Source: Atopobiaceae bacterium UBA1367
GTDB lineage: Bacteria; Actinomycetota; Coriobacteriia; Coriobacteriales; Atopobiaceae
NCBI GenBank assembly: GCA_002305995.1
Contig: DBRN01000004.1
Coordinates: 1 to 43,418, forward strand
Direction of reading: 5' to 3'
Length of the DNA stretch: 43,418 nucleotides
Shown here: piece by piece, positions 7,666 through 15,910 of the stretch
Position numbering within the stretch: position 1 is the first letter of the stretch
How the letters are laid out: each line of letters opens with the position of its first letter
Translations under genes and position numbers: made by a program
Notes under the pieces: generated by a model
The model's input: the letters and a program-made list of their open reading frames with translations, nothing else
The model's database searches: none
What the model was told of the DNA's origin: nothing

Positions 7666-8454
7666 ATGTTCAAGCTCGCATTCTTTGACATAGACGGGAC
7701 GCTGCTCTCGCACCGCACCCATCGCGTGCCCCCTCGCACGCGCAGGGCGCTTGCGGCCCTGCGCGACCGGGAGGTGCGCACGGTGGTGGCCACCGGCCGC
7801 CATCCCATGGAGCTGGATGCCGCCCGGCTCGACGGGATGGTCTTTGACGGCTTTGCCGCAGCCAATGGCCAGATGTGCCTCGACGGCGACCGTCGGCTCT
7901 TCATGGGACGTCCCATCCCGAGGGAGGGCGTGGCGGCGCTGGCGAGGATCTACGAGCAGGGAGAGCCGCTCCTGTGGCTCTTTGGCGAGAGCACGAGCTG
8001 TGCCAACCGGGCAGGTGACGACTCCTTCGCGATGGCGGAGCAGGCGGGCGGGGTGCCGCCCGAGGTCGGGCCCTATGGGGGAGATGCGCTCTACCAGGCG
8101 GTCGCGTTCGTCTCGGTCGACCAGGAGCCTGCCCTCGCTGCCCAGCTCCCTGGTTGCAGCCTGCATCGGTGGGGCAGCGAGGGCGTGGACATCATCGCGG
8201 CCGATGGCGGCAAGGTGGAGGGAATGAGGGCGTTTCTCTCGCGGTTTGGCTGCGCGCGCGAGGAGTGCATCGCCTTTGGCGACCAGCACAACGACGTGGA
8301 GATGCTGCGGTTCGCGGGCATGGGCGTTGCCATGGGCAACGGGACCGCGGCGGCGAAGGAGGCCGCCGACCACGTGACCTCGTCGGTTGATGACGACGGC
8401 GTGGCGCGTGCGCTCGAGCGCGTCGGCCTGCTGGAGCCTGGCTGGGACGGGTAG
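7666..8454 (+). CDS. Cof-type HAD-superfamily phosphatase
   Basis: This 262-residue enzyme belongs to the HAD subfamily IIB (Cof-type) and probably dephosphorylates small molecules such as sugar phosphates or flavin and pyridoxal phosphates. Motif I is DIDGTLL with the nucleophilic Asp, motif II is VVATGR, and motif IV is GDQHNDVEML, which binds Mg. The cap domain sits between motifs II and III, as expected for type IIB. The start at 7666 has AGGAG about 12 nt upstream, a little far. It is alone in its transcript behind the unusual TTGTCGGT motif cluster. A paralogue is at 33719-34513. The substrate cannot be read from sequence. Confidence 0.88.
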   Translation: MFKLAFFDIDGTLLSHRTHRVPPRTRRALAALRDREVRTVVATGRHPMELDAARLDGMVFDGFAAANGQMCLDGDRRLFMGRPIPREGVAALARIYEQGEPLLWLFGESTSCANRAGDDSFAMAEQAGGVPPEVGPYGGDALYQAVAFVSVDQEPALAAQLPGCSLHRWGSEGVDIIAADGGKVEGMRAFLSRFGCAREECIAFGDQHNDVEMLRFAGMGVAMGNGTAAAKEAADHVTSSVDDDGVARALERVGLLEPGWDG

Positions 8455-8522
8455 GCGTCCGTCATCCCTCCCTGCGGCGACAGGCGCCTGCCCGCATCGC
8501 TGCGGCACGGGCGCGTGGCGCA

Positions 8523-10655
8523 CTACCGCTCCATACGATCCGCCAGCAGCGGCGTCATGTCCCCCTGGGCGACGATGCTCACCTTGTGCAGGGCCCGGCT
8601 GATGGCGGTGTACAGGCGCCGACGCGAGAGCGGCGTGTCGGGGTAGACCTCCGCCTGGGCGTCGGGAATGATCACATGGTCGAACTCGAGGCCCTTTGCG
8701 AGCCCCAGGTCCAGGAGCACGACGCCCTCCTTGGGCAGCGACTCGTCCTTGTGCACGACGCGCACGCGCTCGCCGAGCTGCTTGCCCAACCAGCTGACAC
8801 GACCCCTGTCCGCCGCGATGATGGCGGTCAGGCCCTCGTCGTCGGTCGCCTCATCGGCCATGTGGCGGAGCGCCCGCAGATAGTCGTCGTGGCCGGAAGT
8901 CTGCAGGAACGAGGGTCGCACGCCCGGCAGGCGCACCGAGGTGAGGCTGACGTCGCTGGCATCCTCCATGAGCGAGGCAAAGAGCTCGGTGATCTCGGGG
9001 GAGGAGCGGTAGCTCGTGGGAAGCGACAGCCGCTCGGTCCCCCCGTGCGTCTCGTCGAAGATCGAGCGGATCTGGTCGAAGGTTGCGGTGCCCTCGCGAA
9101 TCGCCTGGTACTCGTCGCCAAGCAGCAGGAAGTGCGCGCGGGAGAAGTAGCGTGCGAGCACCATGAGCTGCGTGACCGTGTAGTCCTGCACCTCATCGAT
9201 CATGACGTAGCGCGCGTCCCTCTCGCCGCGTCCCGCGATCAGCAGCTTGAGGTAGAGCCACTCGGCCGCCGAGATGCCCTGCGCGTCAAGCAGCCGCATG
9301 CCGATGCGGTCCATGCGCAGCCATCCCAGCTGGTCGATGCTGTCGTGCGCGCTGGCATAGCGGTGCTCCACATAGGTGCGCGCGTGGCCGACCAGCTCCT
9401 CCTCGAGGGCCGAGTTGATCGTCTCGCCAAAGATCTCCACCTGCTCGTCGATGTCCAGCGAGAGGATCTCCTCGTGCACGGCGACGCTCTTGGAGAGCTG
9501 GGTGAGCCTGCGCTCGAGGCGACTGTGCAGCTCGTCGCCGACCAGTGCGGCAAAGCGCGGCCCCACGGGAAAGCGCTCGAACTTGCGTGCGGCGCCGGCC
9601 ACCTGCGAGGGCTTGAGCAACACGGTGTCTCCCACGCGGATGCCACGCAGGTCATCGGGGTCAAGCTGCAGCTGGGGAAGGCGCTCCTCCAGCAGGCTGA
9701 GCCTGTCGGGGCTGCTGTCCGCGCCGGTGCCCCTCTCGGAGAGGCCGAGGTGCGCGAGGAACCCGCGCCAGGTGAAGGTCTGGGGGTTCGACTCGCCGAG
9801 GGAGGGGAGCACGGTGTCGATGTATCTCCCGAAGATGTCGTTGGGGGTGAACAGGTACACCTGCTCGGGGCGCAGCGCCTCGCGCTCGCGGTAGAACAGG
9901 TAGGCGATGCGCTGAAGCAGGACGGAGGTCTTGCCGCTGCCGGCCACGCCGCTCACCAGCAGCACGGGCGTGTCGTCATGGCGCACGACCGCGTTCTGCT
10001 CGCGCTGGATGGTCGCGGTGATCGCCTGCAGCTTCTCGGAGTGATGGCGCCTGAGGGCGCGCAGCAGCAGGGAGTCCTCGATGGCCACGGTGGTGTCGAA
10101 GTACATGCGCAGGACGTCGCGACTGATGTCGAACTGGCGACGCAGCTCGAGGGTGGCGGTGCGCATGCGGCCGTTCACCTGGTACGAGGTCGGGCCCATC
10201 TCCTGGTTGTAGTAGGTCTCGGCGATGGGGCTGCGCCAGTCGACGATGAGCGGGCGACGGCTGTCATCGGTGACGCCGGTCGAGCCGATGTAGACGTCCT
10301 GCGCGGGTTCCTCGGGACGCATCTGAAGGCGCACCTTGGCAAAGTAGGGCTGCATGAGCAGCAGCAGTATGCGACGGAGCTTGTCCACGGCGAAGTCATG
10401 CGACTGGTTGTAGGCGTCGATGACGCTGTTGAGCGTCTCTATGGCGGCGAGGGTCTCCATGGTCTCGTCCGCGCCCGCGAAGTCGGGGCGAATCTCCTCG
10501 CTCATGTCCCTGAGGTCCTGCGCGATGCCGCGATGCCTGGTCTCAAGGTCGGTGCTGAGGTCGTCGCGCATCGCGGTGAGCGTGGCATAGACGTCGCTCA
10601 GATGCCGCTGCTCCTCTTCGAAGATCTGGTCCATGGCCTCCTGCCATCCTGACAT
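8523..10655 (-). CDS. helD: HelD-like UvrD/Rep-family helicase, RNA polymerase-associated type
   Basis: This protein of about 710 residues is a superfamily 1 ATPase. Walker A is GVAGSGKTS, Walker B is MIDEVQD, motif IV is LPTSYRSS, motif V is KGLEFDHVI and motif VI is LYTAISRA. The N-terminus (IFEEEQRHLSDVYATL and following) is a predicted coiled coil, which in Gram-positive HelD enters the RNA polymerase secondary channel and helps recycle stalled polymerase. That role, rather than DNA unwinding, is inferred from the architecture. The start is uncertain: ATGs at 10676, 10655 and 10634 are all in frame, and the last has GGAGG but too close. A TAGCAT -10 on the minus strand just upstream favours 10655 or 10634. 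Confidence 0.85.
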   Translation of the reverse strand: MSGWQEAMDQIFEEEQRHLSDVYATLTAMRDDLSTDLETRHRGIAQDLRDMSEEIRPDFAGADETMETLAAIETLNSVIDAYNQSHDFAVDKLRRILLLLMQPYFAKVRLQMRPEEPAQDVYIGSTGVTDDSRRPLIVDWRSPIAETYYNQEMGPTSYQVNGRMRTATLELRRQFDISRDVLRMYFDTTVAIEDSLLLRALRRHHSEKLQAITATIQREQNAVVRHDDTPVLLVSGVAGSGKTSVLLQRIAYLFYREREALRPEQVYLFTPNDIFGRYIDTVLPSLGESNPQTFTWRGFLAHLGLSERGTGADSSPDRLSLLEERLPQLQLDPDDLRGIRVGDTVLLKPSQVAGAARKFERFPVGPRFAALVGDELHSRLERRLTQLSKSVAVHEEILSLDIDEQVEIFGETINSALEEELVGHARTYVEHRYASAHDSIDQLGWLRMDRIGMRLLDAQGISAAEWLYLKLLIAGRGERDARYVMIDEVQDYTVTQLMVLARYFSRAHFLLLGDEYQAIREGTATFDQIRSIFDETHGGTERLSLPTSYRSSPEITELFASLMEDASDVSLTSVRLPGVRPSFLQTSGHDDYLRALRHMADEATDDEGLTAIIAADRGRVSWLGKQLGERVRVVHKDESLPKEGVVLLDLGLAKGLEFDHVIIPDAQAEVYPDTPLSRRRLYTAISRALHKVSIVAQGDMTPLLADRMER

Positions 10656-10834
10656 GGGCGTGCATGCTCTGGTCATGCTATCGCATTGCGCGGATTGTCG
10701 CCATGGCAGACCGCCGTGGCGTGGCGCGGGCATCGCCTCGGGCCTCGCGTCGAATGCGCAGAAAAGGTGCGCCACTGCCGTTGGCGGGCGGATGTCCCTC
10801 CGTTTGCCATAGGATACTGTGTGTCTGGCGAAAT

Positions 10835-10856
10835 GGCCTTGCCTTCGGGCAAAGCC
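10835..10856 (+). other. Leader hairpin with TTCG tetraloop
   Basis: GGC and TTGCC pair with GGCAA and GCC around a TTCG tetraloop closed by C-G, with one C/A mismatch in the stem. It lies about 60 nt upstream of the transketolase start, so the transcript probably has a structured leader. A possible -10, GATACT, is at 10813-10818 with no clear -35. Confidence 0.4.
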
Positions 10857-10912
10857 GATGGACGGCTGATGACGGCCCTGGTCAGACGGGCCGAGGAGAT
10901 CCGGAGAACGTC

Positions 10913-11725
10913 ATGCAACATGACATGAAGGACATAGCCACGCGCATGCGTGTCGATATCATCGAGATGCTCGCTGCCGCCGGGTCAGGCCATCCCGGCG
11001 GCTCCCTTTCGGCGTGTGACATTCTCGCGGTGCTGTACTTTGACAAGATGCGCATCGATCCCGCAGACCCCAAGGATCCCGATCGCGACCGCCTGGTGCT
11101 CGCCAAGGGTCATGCGGCCCCCGCGCTGTATGCGGCCCTTGCCGAGAAGGGCTTCTTTCCGCGCGAGGACCTCGTCACCCTGCGCAAGAGCAACTCCCAC
11201 CTGCAGGGCCATCCCAGCATGAGCACCACGCCCGGCGTCGAGATGTCGACCGGGTCCTTGGGCCAGGGCCTCTCGGTTGCCAACGGCATGGCCCTCGCTG
11301 GCAGGCTCGACGACCGCGACTACTACGTCTACTGCATCATGGGCGACGGCGAGATCCAGGAAGGCCAGGTCTGGGAGGCCGCGATGAGCGCGGCACACTA
11401 CGGCCTTGATCACGTGATCGCCTTCGTCGACCACAACCGCCTGCAGATCGATGGCGACAACGACGAGGTCATGACCGTCAATCCCATCGACGAGAAGTTC
11501 CATGCCTTTGGGTGGAACGTGCTGACCATCGACGGTCACGACTACGAGGCCATCGGCCGGGCCATCGAGGAGGCCAAGGCCACCAAGGGCCGTCCCACGG
11601 TGATCGTCGCCGAGACGGTCAAGGGGAAGGGGGTCTCGTTCATGGAGAACCAGGTCGAATGGCATGGGGTGGCCCCCACCGCCGTGCAGGCGCAGGAGGC
11701 CTTGGCAGAGCTCGGCGCCCAGTAG
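10913..11725 (+). CDS. Transketolase, N-terminal subunit
   Basis: This 270-residue protein is the thiamine-diphosphate-binding half of a split transketolase of the pentose phosphate pathway. It shows GHPGGSLSACDILAVLY at the N-terminus, STGSLGQGLSVANG, and the TPP motif GDGEIQEGQVWEA followed by DHNRLQIDG. The ATG at 10913 follows CGGAGA and starts the conserved domain; the frame is open further upstream. The C-terminal subunit follows after 53 bp on the same strand, and the two must assemble for activity. Split transketolases are common in Firmicutes, Coriobacteriia and archaea. Confidence 0.92.
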   Translation: MQHDMKDIATRMRVDIIEMLAAAGSGHPGGSLSACDILAVLYFDKMRIDPADPKDPDRDRLVLAKGHAAPALYAALAEKGFFPREDLVTLRKSNSHLQGHPSMSTTPGVEMSTGSLGQGLSVANGMALAGRLDDRDYYVYCIMGDGEIQEGQVWEAAMSAAHYGLDHVIAFVDHNRLQIDGDNDEVMTVNPIDEKFHAFGWNVLTIDGHDYEAIGRAIEEAKATKGRPTVIVAETVKGKGVSFMENQVEWHGVAPTAVQAQEALAELGAQ

Positions 11726-11778
11726 GCCAGGAGGCATCCCGCCTGCCGCCCATCCCACCCCACTGACAAGGAGCACTC

Positions 11779-12699
11779 ATGAACACTGCGACCAGAGAGG
11801 CCTTCGGCAAGGCGCTTGCCGAGCTGGGTGCCATTGACCGCGACATCGTCTCTCTCGATGCCGACCTCTCGTGCACCACGAAGTCGGCCACGTTCGCCCA
11901 GGCGTTTCCCGACCGATTCTTCAACATGGGCATTGCCGAGGCCGACCTCATGGCCACCGCAGCCGGTCTTGCCACCTGCGGGAAGATACCGTTCGCCTCG
12001 ACGTTCGCGGTGTTCGCCGCCTGCCGTGCGCTCGATCAGATCCGCAACTCCATCTGCTACCCAGGCCTCAACGTGAAGGTCGTGGGCACCCACGCCGGCC
12101 CGAGCTGTGGCGAGGATGGCGGCTCGCATCAGGCCGTCGAGGACATCGCCGTCATGCGCTCGCTTCCCAACATGGTCGTGGTCGTGCCTGCCGACGACGT
12201 CGAGGCCGAGGCGGTCGTGCGTGCCGCTGCCGAGCACGTGGGCCCCATGTACCTGCGCTTTGCCCGCCTTGCCTCGCCGACCGTGCATGAGGAGGGCTAT
12301 GAGTTCGACCTCTTCCGCGGCGAGGTCATGCGCGATGGCGCCGATGTGGCCATCATCGCGTGCGGCATGATGGTTCCCCGCGCCCTCGATGCCGCGCGCC
12401 AGCTTGCCGATGAGGGGGTCTCTGCCCGCGTGGTCAACATGCACACCGTCAAGCCGATCGACGAGGAGCTGGTGGTCAGGTGCGCACGGGAGTGCGGCAG
12501 GATCGTGACCATCGAGGAGGCCAGCTACGTGGGTGGCCTTGGCTCCGCCGTGTGCGAGGTCGTTGCCGACCGGTGCCCCGTGCCGGTCAAGCGCATCGGC
12601 ATGCCCGACTGCTTTGGCAAGTCTGGCCTTGGCGCGGGGCTGCTCGACGAGTTTGGCCTGTCTGCCGAGCACATCGTTGAGGTCGTGAGGGCGCTCTAG
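11779..12699 (+). CDS. Transketolase, C-terminal subunit
   Basis: This 306-residue protein carries the pyrimidine-binding and C-terminal domains of split transketolase. Visible features are the N-terminal REAFGKALAEL, the FFNMGIAEADLMATAAGLA segment that contains the TPP-activating Glu, and THAGPSCGEDGGSHQAVED. The C-terminal domain begins near residue 190. AAGGAG lies 7 nt upstream of the ATG. It is the second gene of the transketolase operon. In this genome it may process the sugar phosphates made by the nearby fermentation genes. Confidence 0.92.
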   Translation: MNTATREAFGKALAELGAIDRDIVSLDADLSCTTKSATFAQAFPDRFFNMGIAEADLMATAAGLATCGKIPFASTFAVFAACRALDQIRNSICYPGLNVKVVGTHAGPSCGEDGGSHQAVEDIAVMRSLPNMVVVVPADDVEAEAVVRAAAEHVGPMYLRFARLASPTVHEEGYEFDLFRGEVMRDGADVAIIACGMMVPRALDAARQLADEGVSARVVNMHTVKPIDEELVVRCARECGRIVTIEEASYVGGLGSAVCEVVADRCPVPVKRIGMPDCFGKSGLGAGLLDEFGLSAEHIVEVVRAL

Positions 12700-12748
12700 C
12701 GCCCGTCCGCCCGTCTGCCAGGCGCCTTCCGGTGCCGCGCTGCGACGT

Positions 12749-12764
12749 GGCGCCGCATGGCGCC
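12749..12764. terminator. Hairpin between convergent tkt and engB
   Basis: GGCGCC (12749-12754) and GGCGCC (12759-12764) pair around GCAT, with two further G-T pairs outside. It sits between two gene ends that face each other and could end transcription in both directions. No T-tract is present. Confidence 0.35.
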
Positions 12765-12813
12765 GTCAGGGTGGGCCGTCGATGGCGATAAAGGGCTGCC
12801 CGTGGGCCAAGCG

Positions 12814-13398
12814 CTACAGGCAGGCGTCCTCGATGCGGCGCTTGAGCGCGTCGATCCCCTGGCCGGTCTGCGCCGAGGTGACGATCACCTGGTCACGATC
12901 GAGGCCGAACTGCGTGGTGAGGCGGCTGCGCTGCCGCTCCTGCTTGGCGCGGCTGAGCTTGTCCGCCTTGGTGAGGGCGACCACGAAGGGGAGCTCGCTC
13001 TCGCGGAGGAAGTCGAGCATCTGAACGTCGAGCCTCTGGGCGTCGTGGCGGATGTCGACCAGCGCCACCACCAGATTGAAGCTGCGCTCCTGGGCGAAGT
13101 AGTCGGAGATGAGCTGCGCCCAGCGCCTCTGCTCCGCCTTCGACACCTTGGCAAAGCCGTAGCCCGGAAGATCGACCAGGTAGATCCCGTCGACCTCGAA
13201 GAAGTTGATGTTGGCGGTGCGACCTGGCGTGCCGGAGACCTTGGCCAGGGCCTTTCGGCCGACGAGCTTGTTGAGCAGGGAGGACTTGCCCACGTTGGAG
13301 CGGCCCGCAAAGGCGACCTCGGGCATGGCGGGCTCGGGGATTGACGAGGCGTTCCCGTACGAGGCCTCGAAGCGGGCCTGGTCGTAGCGCAGTGACAT
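12814..13398 (-). CDS. engB: Ribosome biogenesis GTPase EngB (YsxC/YihA)
   Basis: This 194-residue GTPase helps assemble the large ribosomal subunit. All G motifs are visible: G1 GRSNVGKSS, G2 GTPGRT, G3 DLPGYG and G4 TKAD. The segment NINFFEVDGIYLVDLPGYGF is characteristic of the family, and the length is typical. AGGAGG lies 5 nt upstream of the ATG. It follows the TrmB-like gene on the same strand with a 119-bp gap that includes a TAAGAT -10-like element on the minus strand, so it may have its own promoter. Confidence 0.95.
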   Translation of the reverse strand: MSLRYDQARFEASYGNASSIPEPAMPEVAFAGRSNVGKSSLLNKLVGRKALAKVSGTPGRTANINFFEVDGIYLVDLPGYGFAKVSKAEQRRWAQLISDYFAQERSFNLVVALVDIRHDAQRLDVQMLDFLRESELPFVVALTKADKLSRAKQERQRSRLTTQFGLDRDQVIVTSAQTGQGIDALKRRIEDACL

Positions 13399-13517
13399 GG
13401 GACCTCCTGTTGTTGCGGGGGTGCCATCTTACCTGCCCGTCGTGCAGGTTTGATGTTCTGCCATGGTCCTGTGGGCACGGTGGGGCGGCGAGGCCGGCCC
13501 GTCGTCATCCCTTGGGG

Positions 13518-14396
13518 TCACCAGCGTGTCGAGGACTGCTCGCCTGATGTCCCATCAGCTCGGGAGTCCTGGTGCGAGCGACCCTGCTCGCGCCTCCGGC
13601 GGTTGCGCAAGTTGGTGACCGACCCCCGCATCCCGTGAGGGACGTAGCCCAGCGATGCGAGGTCATCGGGGAGGTAGTCCACCAGGCTGAGCGACGAGGT
13701 TTGCTCGATGCCCTCGCGCGCCTCGCCGGGCGTGGCCTCGATGGCGTAGACGGTGGCGCCCTGGGCGGCAAGACGTCGCTCGTATTCGGTGAGGACGTCA
13801 TCGGGCCGTTCGGCGCGTGCGTTGTCGGAGAGCCACAGCACCTGGTATCCGGCCAGCTCGACCTGCGCCCTCGTGAACTGCCAGAGAGGGTAGCTGTCGG
13901 TCTTGAACGTCACGGTGCCGCCGGGGGACAGCACCTGACGATACTCGGCCAGCCGATCGACGATGGTCAGGCGTCGCGAGGCGTCCTTCTTGCGCGGAAA
14001 GGGCGTCGGGAAGTTGAGCGTGATGGCATCGACCTCGCCGGGGCCAAACACGCTGGTCATCTGGCTGCCTAGGGCGGGGACCACCACGACGTTGCGCACC
14101 CCTGACTCCATGACGTGCTGCGCGGTGTAGGCGATGCAGACGGGCTCTCCGTCAATGGCCACATAGAGCGTTCGGGGGTCTCGCGCGGCTGCCTGGACCA
14201 CATAGGCCCCCTTGCCGCAGCCGAGGTCGACGTGCACGCGATCGTAGCGGGAGGCCTCCCCGCTGGAGAGCGGATGGCAGGCCTCGGCCCAGCTGCCCGC
14301 GTAGTGCGAGGGAGCCACCTCGATGACCTGCGCGTATCGCTCGAGACGCTCCTCGAGCACGAAGTTCTTGGGAAGGCGTGCGTGCATGCCGTGCAT
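13518..14396 (-). CDS. trmB: TrmB-like tRNA (guanine-N7)-methyltransferase
   Basis: This protein of about 292 residues is a Rossmann-fold SAM-dependent methyltransferase expected to make m7G46 in tRNA. The SAM loop is HVDLGCGKGAYV, and LNFPTPFPRKKDASRRL corresponds to the family motif usually written NFPDPWPKKRH; the Asp of that motif is Thr here. After the catalytic domain there is an extra C-terminal tail of roughly 65 residues. The start at 14396 (MHGMHARLPKNF) has GAGGT 5 nt upstream; longer starts exist to 14465. It is divergent from the DeoR regulator and upstream of engB. Confidence 0.78.
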   Translation of the reverse strand: MHGMHARLPKNFVLEERLERYAQVIEVAPSHYAGSWAEACHPLSSGEASRYDRVHVDLGCGKGAYVVQAAARDPRTLYVAIDGEPVCIAYTAQHVMESGVRNVVVVPALGSQMTSVFGPGEVDAITLNFPTPFPRKKDASRRLTIVDRLAEYRQVLSPGGTVTFKTDSYPLWQFTRAQVELAGYQVLWLSDNARAERPDDVLTEYERRLAAQGATVYAIEATPGEAREGIEQTSSLSLVDYLPDDLASLGYVPHGMRGSVTNLRNRRRREQGRSHQDSRADGTSGEQSSTRW

Positions 14397-14631
14397 GGGT
14401 ACCTCGTTTCGTGACGTGAGGCCCATGGTGCGGCAGAGGCGCGTCGTCGAGAGGCCCGAGACCAAGGTTCCACGGGATTTCGACAGGGGACATGGGCATG
14501 GGACAGGTGCGAGCCGCCACAGGCGTCATGGGGGGCACCGCTCCCGCCCCGGTCGCGACCGTGCCAGAAGGGCCTTGCCACCGACATGTCCAACAACTCG
14601 CCCCACGCTCCTATGAAGGATCAATGGCTTT

Positions 14632-14652
14632 CGAACAAAGAAATGATAAGAT
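14632..14652 (+). promoter_or_regulatory. deoR promoter with GAACAAAGAA motif
   Basis: A good -10, TAAGAT (14647-14652), lies 36 nt upstream of the DeoR start. GAACAAAGAA (14633-14642) sits just in front of it, where a bound repressor would block polymerase. The same ten bases occur in the glycyl-radical enzyme promoter at 16935-16944. The -35 is weak (TGGCTT at 14625-14630). Confidence 0.5.
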
Positions 14653-14688
14653 GCATGTGTAAGCTCCAGCAACCGACGGAAACGTGCC

Positions 14689-15441
14689 ATGGCAAAGCGA
14701 GACAACCGGATTCTCGAGATGCTCACCTCGCAGGGAAGAGTCGAGGTGACATGGCTCGCGGAACGCCTGGGCGTGTCGGAGGTCACCGTCCGCAAGGACC
14801 TCGACGCCCTCCAGGCAAAGGGTCTCGTGCGACGCGCCCACGGCTATGCGACGCTCGCGAACCCCAATGACGTGGGAGGGCGTCTCGCCTACCACTACGA
14901 GCAGAAGCGGCTCATCGCACGGGTGGCTGCCGCGCTCGTCCCCGACGGGTCCACCATCATGATCGAGAGCGGCAGCTGCTGCGCGCTGCTCGCCCGTGAG
15001 CTGGCGGACACCAAGGACGGCGTGACCATCGTCACCAACAGCGCGTTCGTCGCGAGCTACATACGCGACAGCCCGCGCGTGCAGGTGACGTTGCTCGGCG
15101 GCGGCTACCAGCGCGACTCCCAGGTCATGGTGGGGCCACTCGTGCGCACCTGCGCCCGGGAGTTCTACGTCGACCGGCTCTTCATCGGGGCCGACGGCTG
15201 GATCGACGGCGTCGGCTTCACCAACGCCGACCAGATGCGCGCCGACGCCGTCCGCTCGATGGCGGACTCGGCGGCCGAGGTCGTGGTGCTCACCGAGTCG
15301 GAGAAGTTCGGGCGTCGCGGTGCCGTCCCCATGCGCCTGCCAGGCAAGCGGGTGGTCGTCCTCACGGACGGCAGCATCACCGACGAGCGGCGGGCGAGCG
15401 TGGAGCGCTCAGGCATCTCCGTCTGCACGGCTGCCTCGTAG
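14689..15441 (+). CDS. DeoR-family transcriptional regulator
   Basis: This 250-residue regulator has an N-terminal winged helix-turn-helix (about residues 5-55; VTWLAERLGVSEVTVRKDL) and a C-terminal sugar-phosphate-sensing domain with IESGSCCALLARE and VTIVTNSAFVASYI. Such regulators usually respond to a phosphorylated sugar from the pathway they control. It lies about 1.4 kb from the glycyl-radical operon, and both promoters share a 10-base motif, so it is the best candidate regulator of that locus and of itself. The start at 14689 has only a weak Shine-Dalgarno (GGAAA). Its stop is 5 bp from the converging stop of the DUF299 gene. Confidence 0.88.
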   Translation: MAKRDNRILEMLTSQGRVEVTWLAERLGVSEVTVRKDLDALQAKGLVRRAHGYATLANPNDVGGRLAYHYEQKRLIARVAAALVPDGSTIMIESGSCCALLARELADTKDGVTIVTNSAFVASYIRDSPRVQVTLLGGGYQRDSQVMVGPLVRTCAREFYVDRLFIGADGWIDGVGFTNADQMRADAVRSMADSAAEVVVLTESEKFGRRGAVPMRLPGKRVVVLTDGSITDERRASVERSGISVCTAAS

Positions 15442-15446
15442 GGAGC

Positions 15447-15851
15447 CTAAGCCTCGTCGGCCAGGTCGAAGTAGAGGGGCTCCGCACCGTCGTCGATGGT
15501 GAGGCCGGGCGTGGCCTGCGGCTGCTCTCCCAGCAGGCTCGCCATCACGTGGGCCGTCGAGCCCAGCAGGTCGACCGAGGGGATCCGCCGCGTCTGCAGG
15601 GCAAGGCGCAGGTCCCCCCGCATGCGCAGGTCGAGGATGGTGTGGAAGACCGCGCAGGGGCGCTGGTCGTCGCCCTGGTCCTCGATGAAGCCGATGACCT
15701 GCGCCACGGACGTGACGTGCTGGAGCACCTTGATCGTCACGTGTCCGCTGGCGAACTGGGCCGATGCGCCGCGCACCACACGGGTGACGGTCTCTCCGGT
15801 CATGTCGGACGCGGCGTAGACGGTGATGGGGGTGGACTGGCTGGGTATCAT
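15447..15851 (-). CDS. DUF299 (PPDK regulatory protein) N-terminal domain only
   Basis: This 134-residue protein matches the first half of the pyruvate,phosphate dikinase / PEP synthase regulatory protein family. TVYAASDMTGETVTRVVRGA corresponds to the usual VSDSvGETAelVvkAA start, followed by FHTILDLRMRG, SVDLLG and ATPGLT, and ending near the PLYF element. Full-length members have about 270 residues, with a C-terminal kinase domain carrying the P-loop GVSRxxKTP; that half is absent and no remnant is visible, because the stop is 5 bp from the deoR stop. The start at 15851 has AAAGGAG 4-5 nt upstream. It lies 59 bp downstream of the activase gene, probably in one transcript. It cannot act as the usual kinase/phosphorylase alone; a sensing or binding role is conceivable. 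Confidence 0.7.
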   Translation of the reverse strand: MIPSQSTPITVYAASDMTGETVTRVVRGASAQFASGHVTIKVLQHVTSVAQVIGFIEDQGDDQRPCAVFHTILDLRMRGDLRLALQTRRIPSVDLLGSTAHVMASLLGEQPQATPGLTIDDGAEPLYFDLADEA

Positions 15852-15910
15852 GACGCTCCTTTCGTGGCGGCGCGGGGGCATCCCCTCGGGCGTCGCCGCA
15901 TCTCACATCC

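Noticed and set aside
8586..10652. A 688-residue plus-strand frame antisense to helD
   Set aside because: HelD carries all helicase motifs on the minus strand; the opposite frame has only shadow composition.
15447..15881. Frameshifted full-length DUF299 gene
   Set aside because: The sequence after the stop is the deoR gene end in the opposite direction, and no P-loop kinase segment is seen in any frame there.
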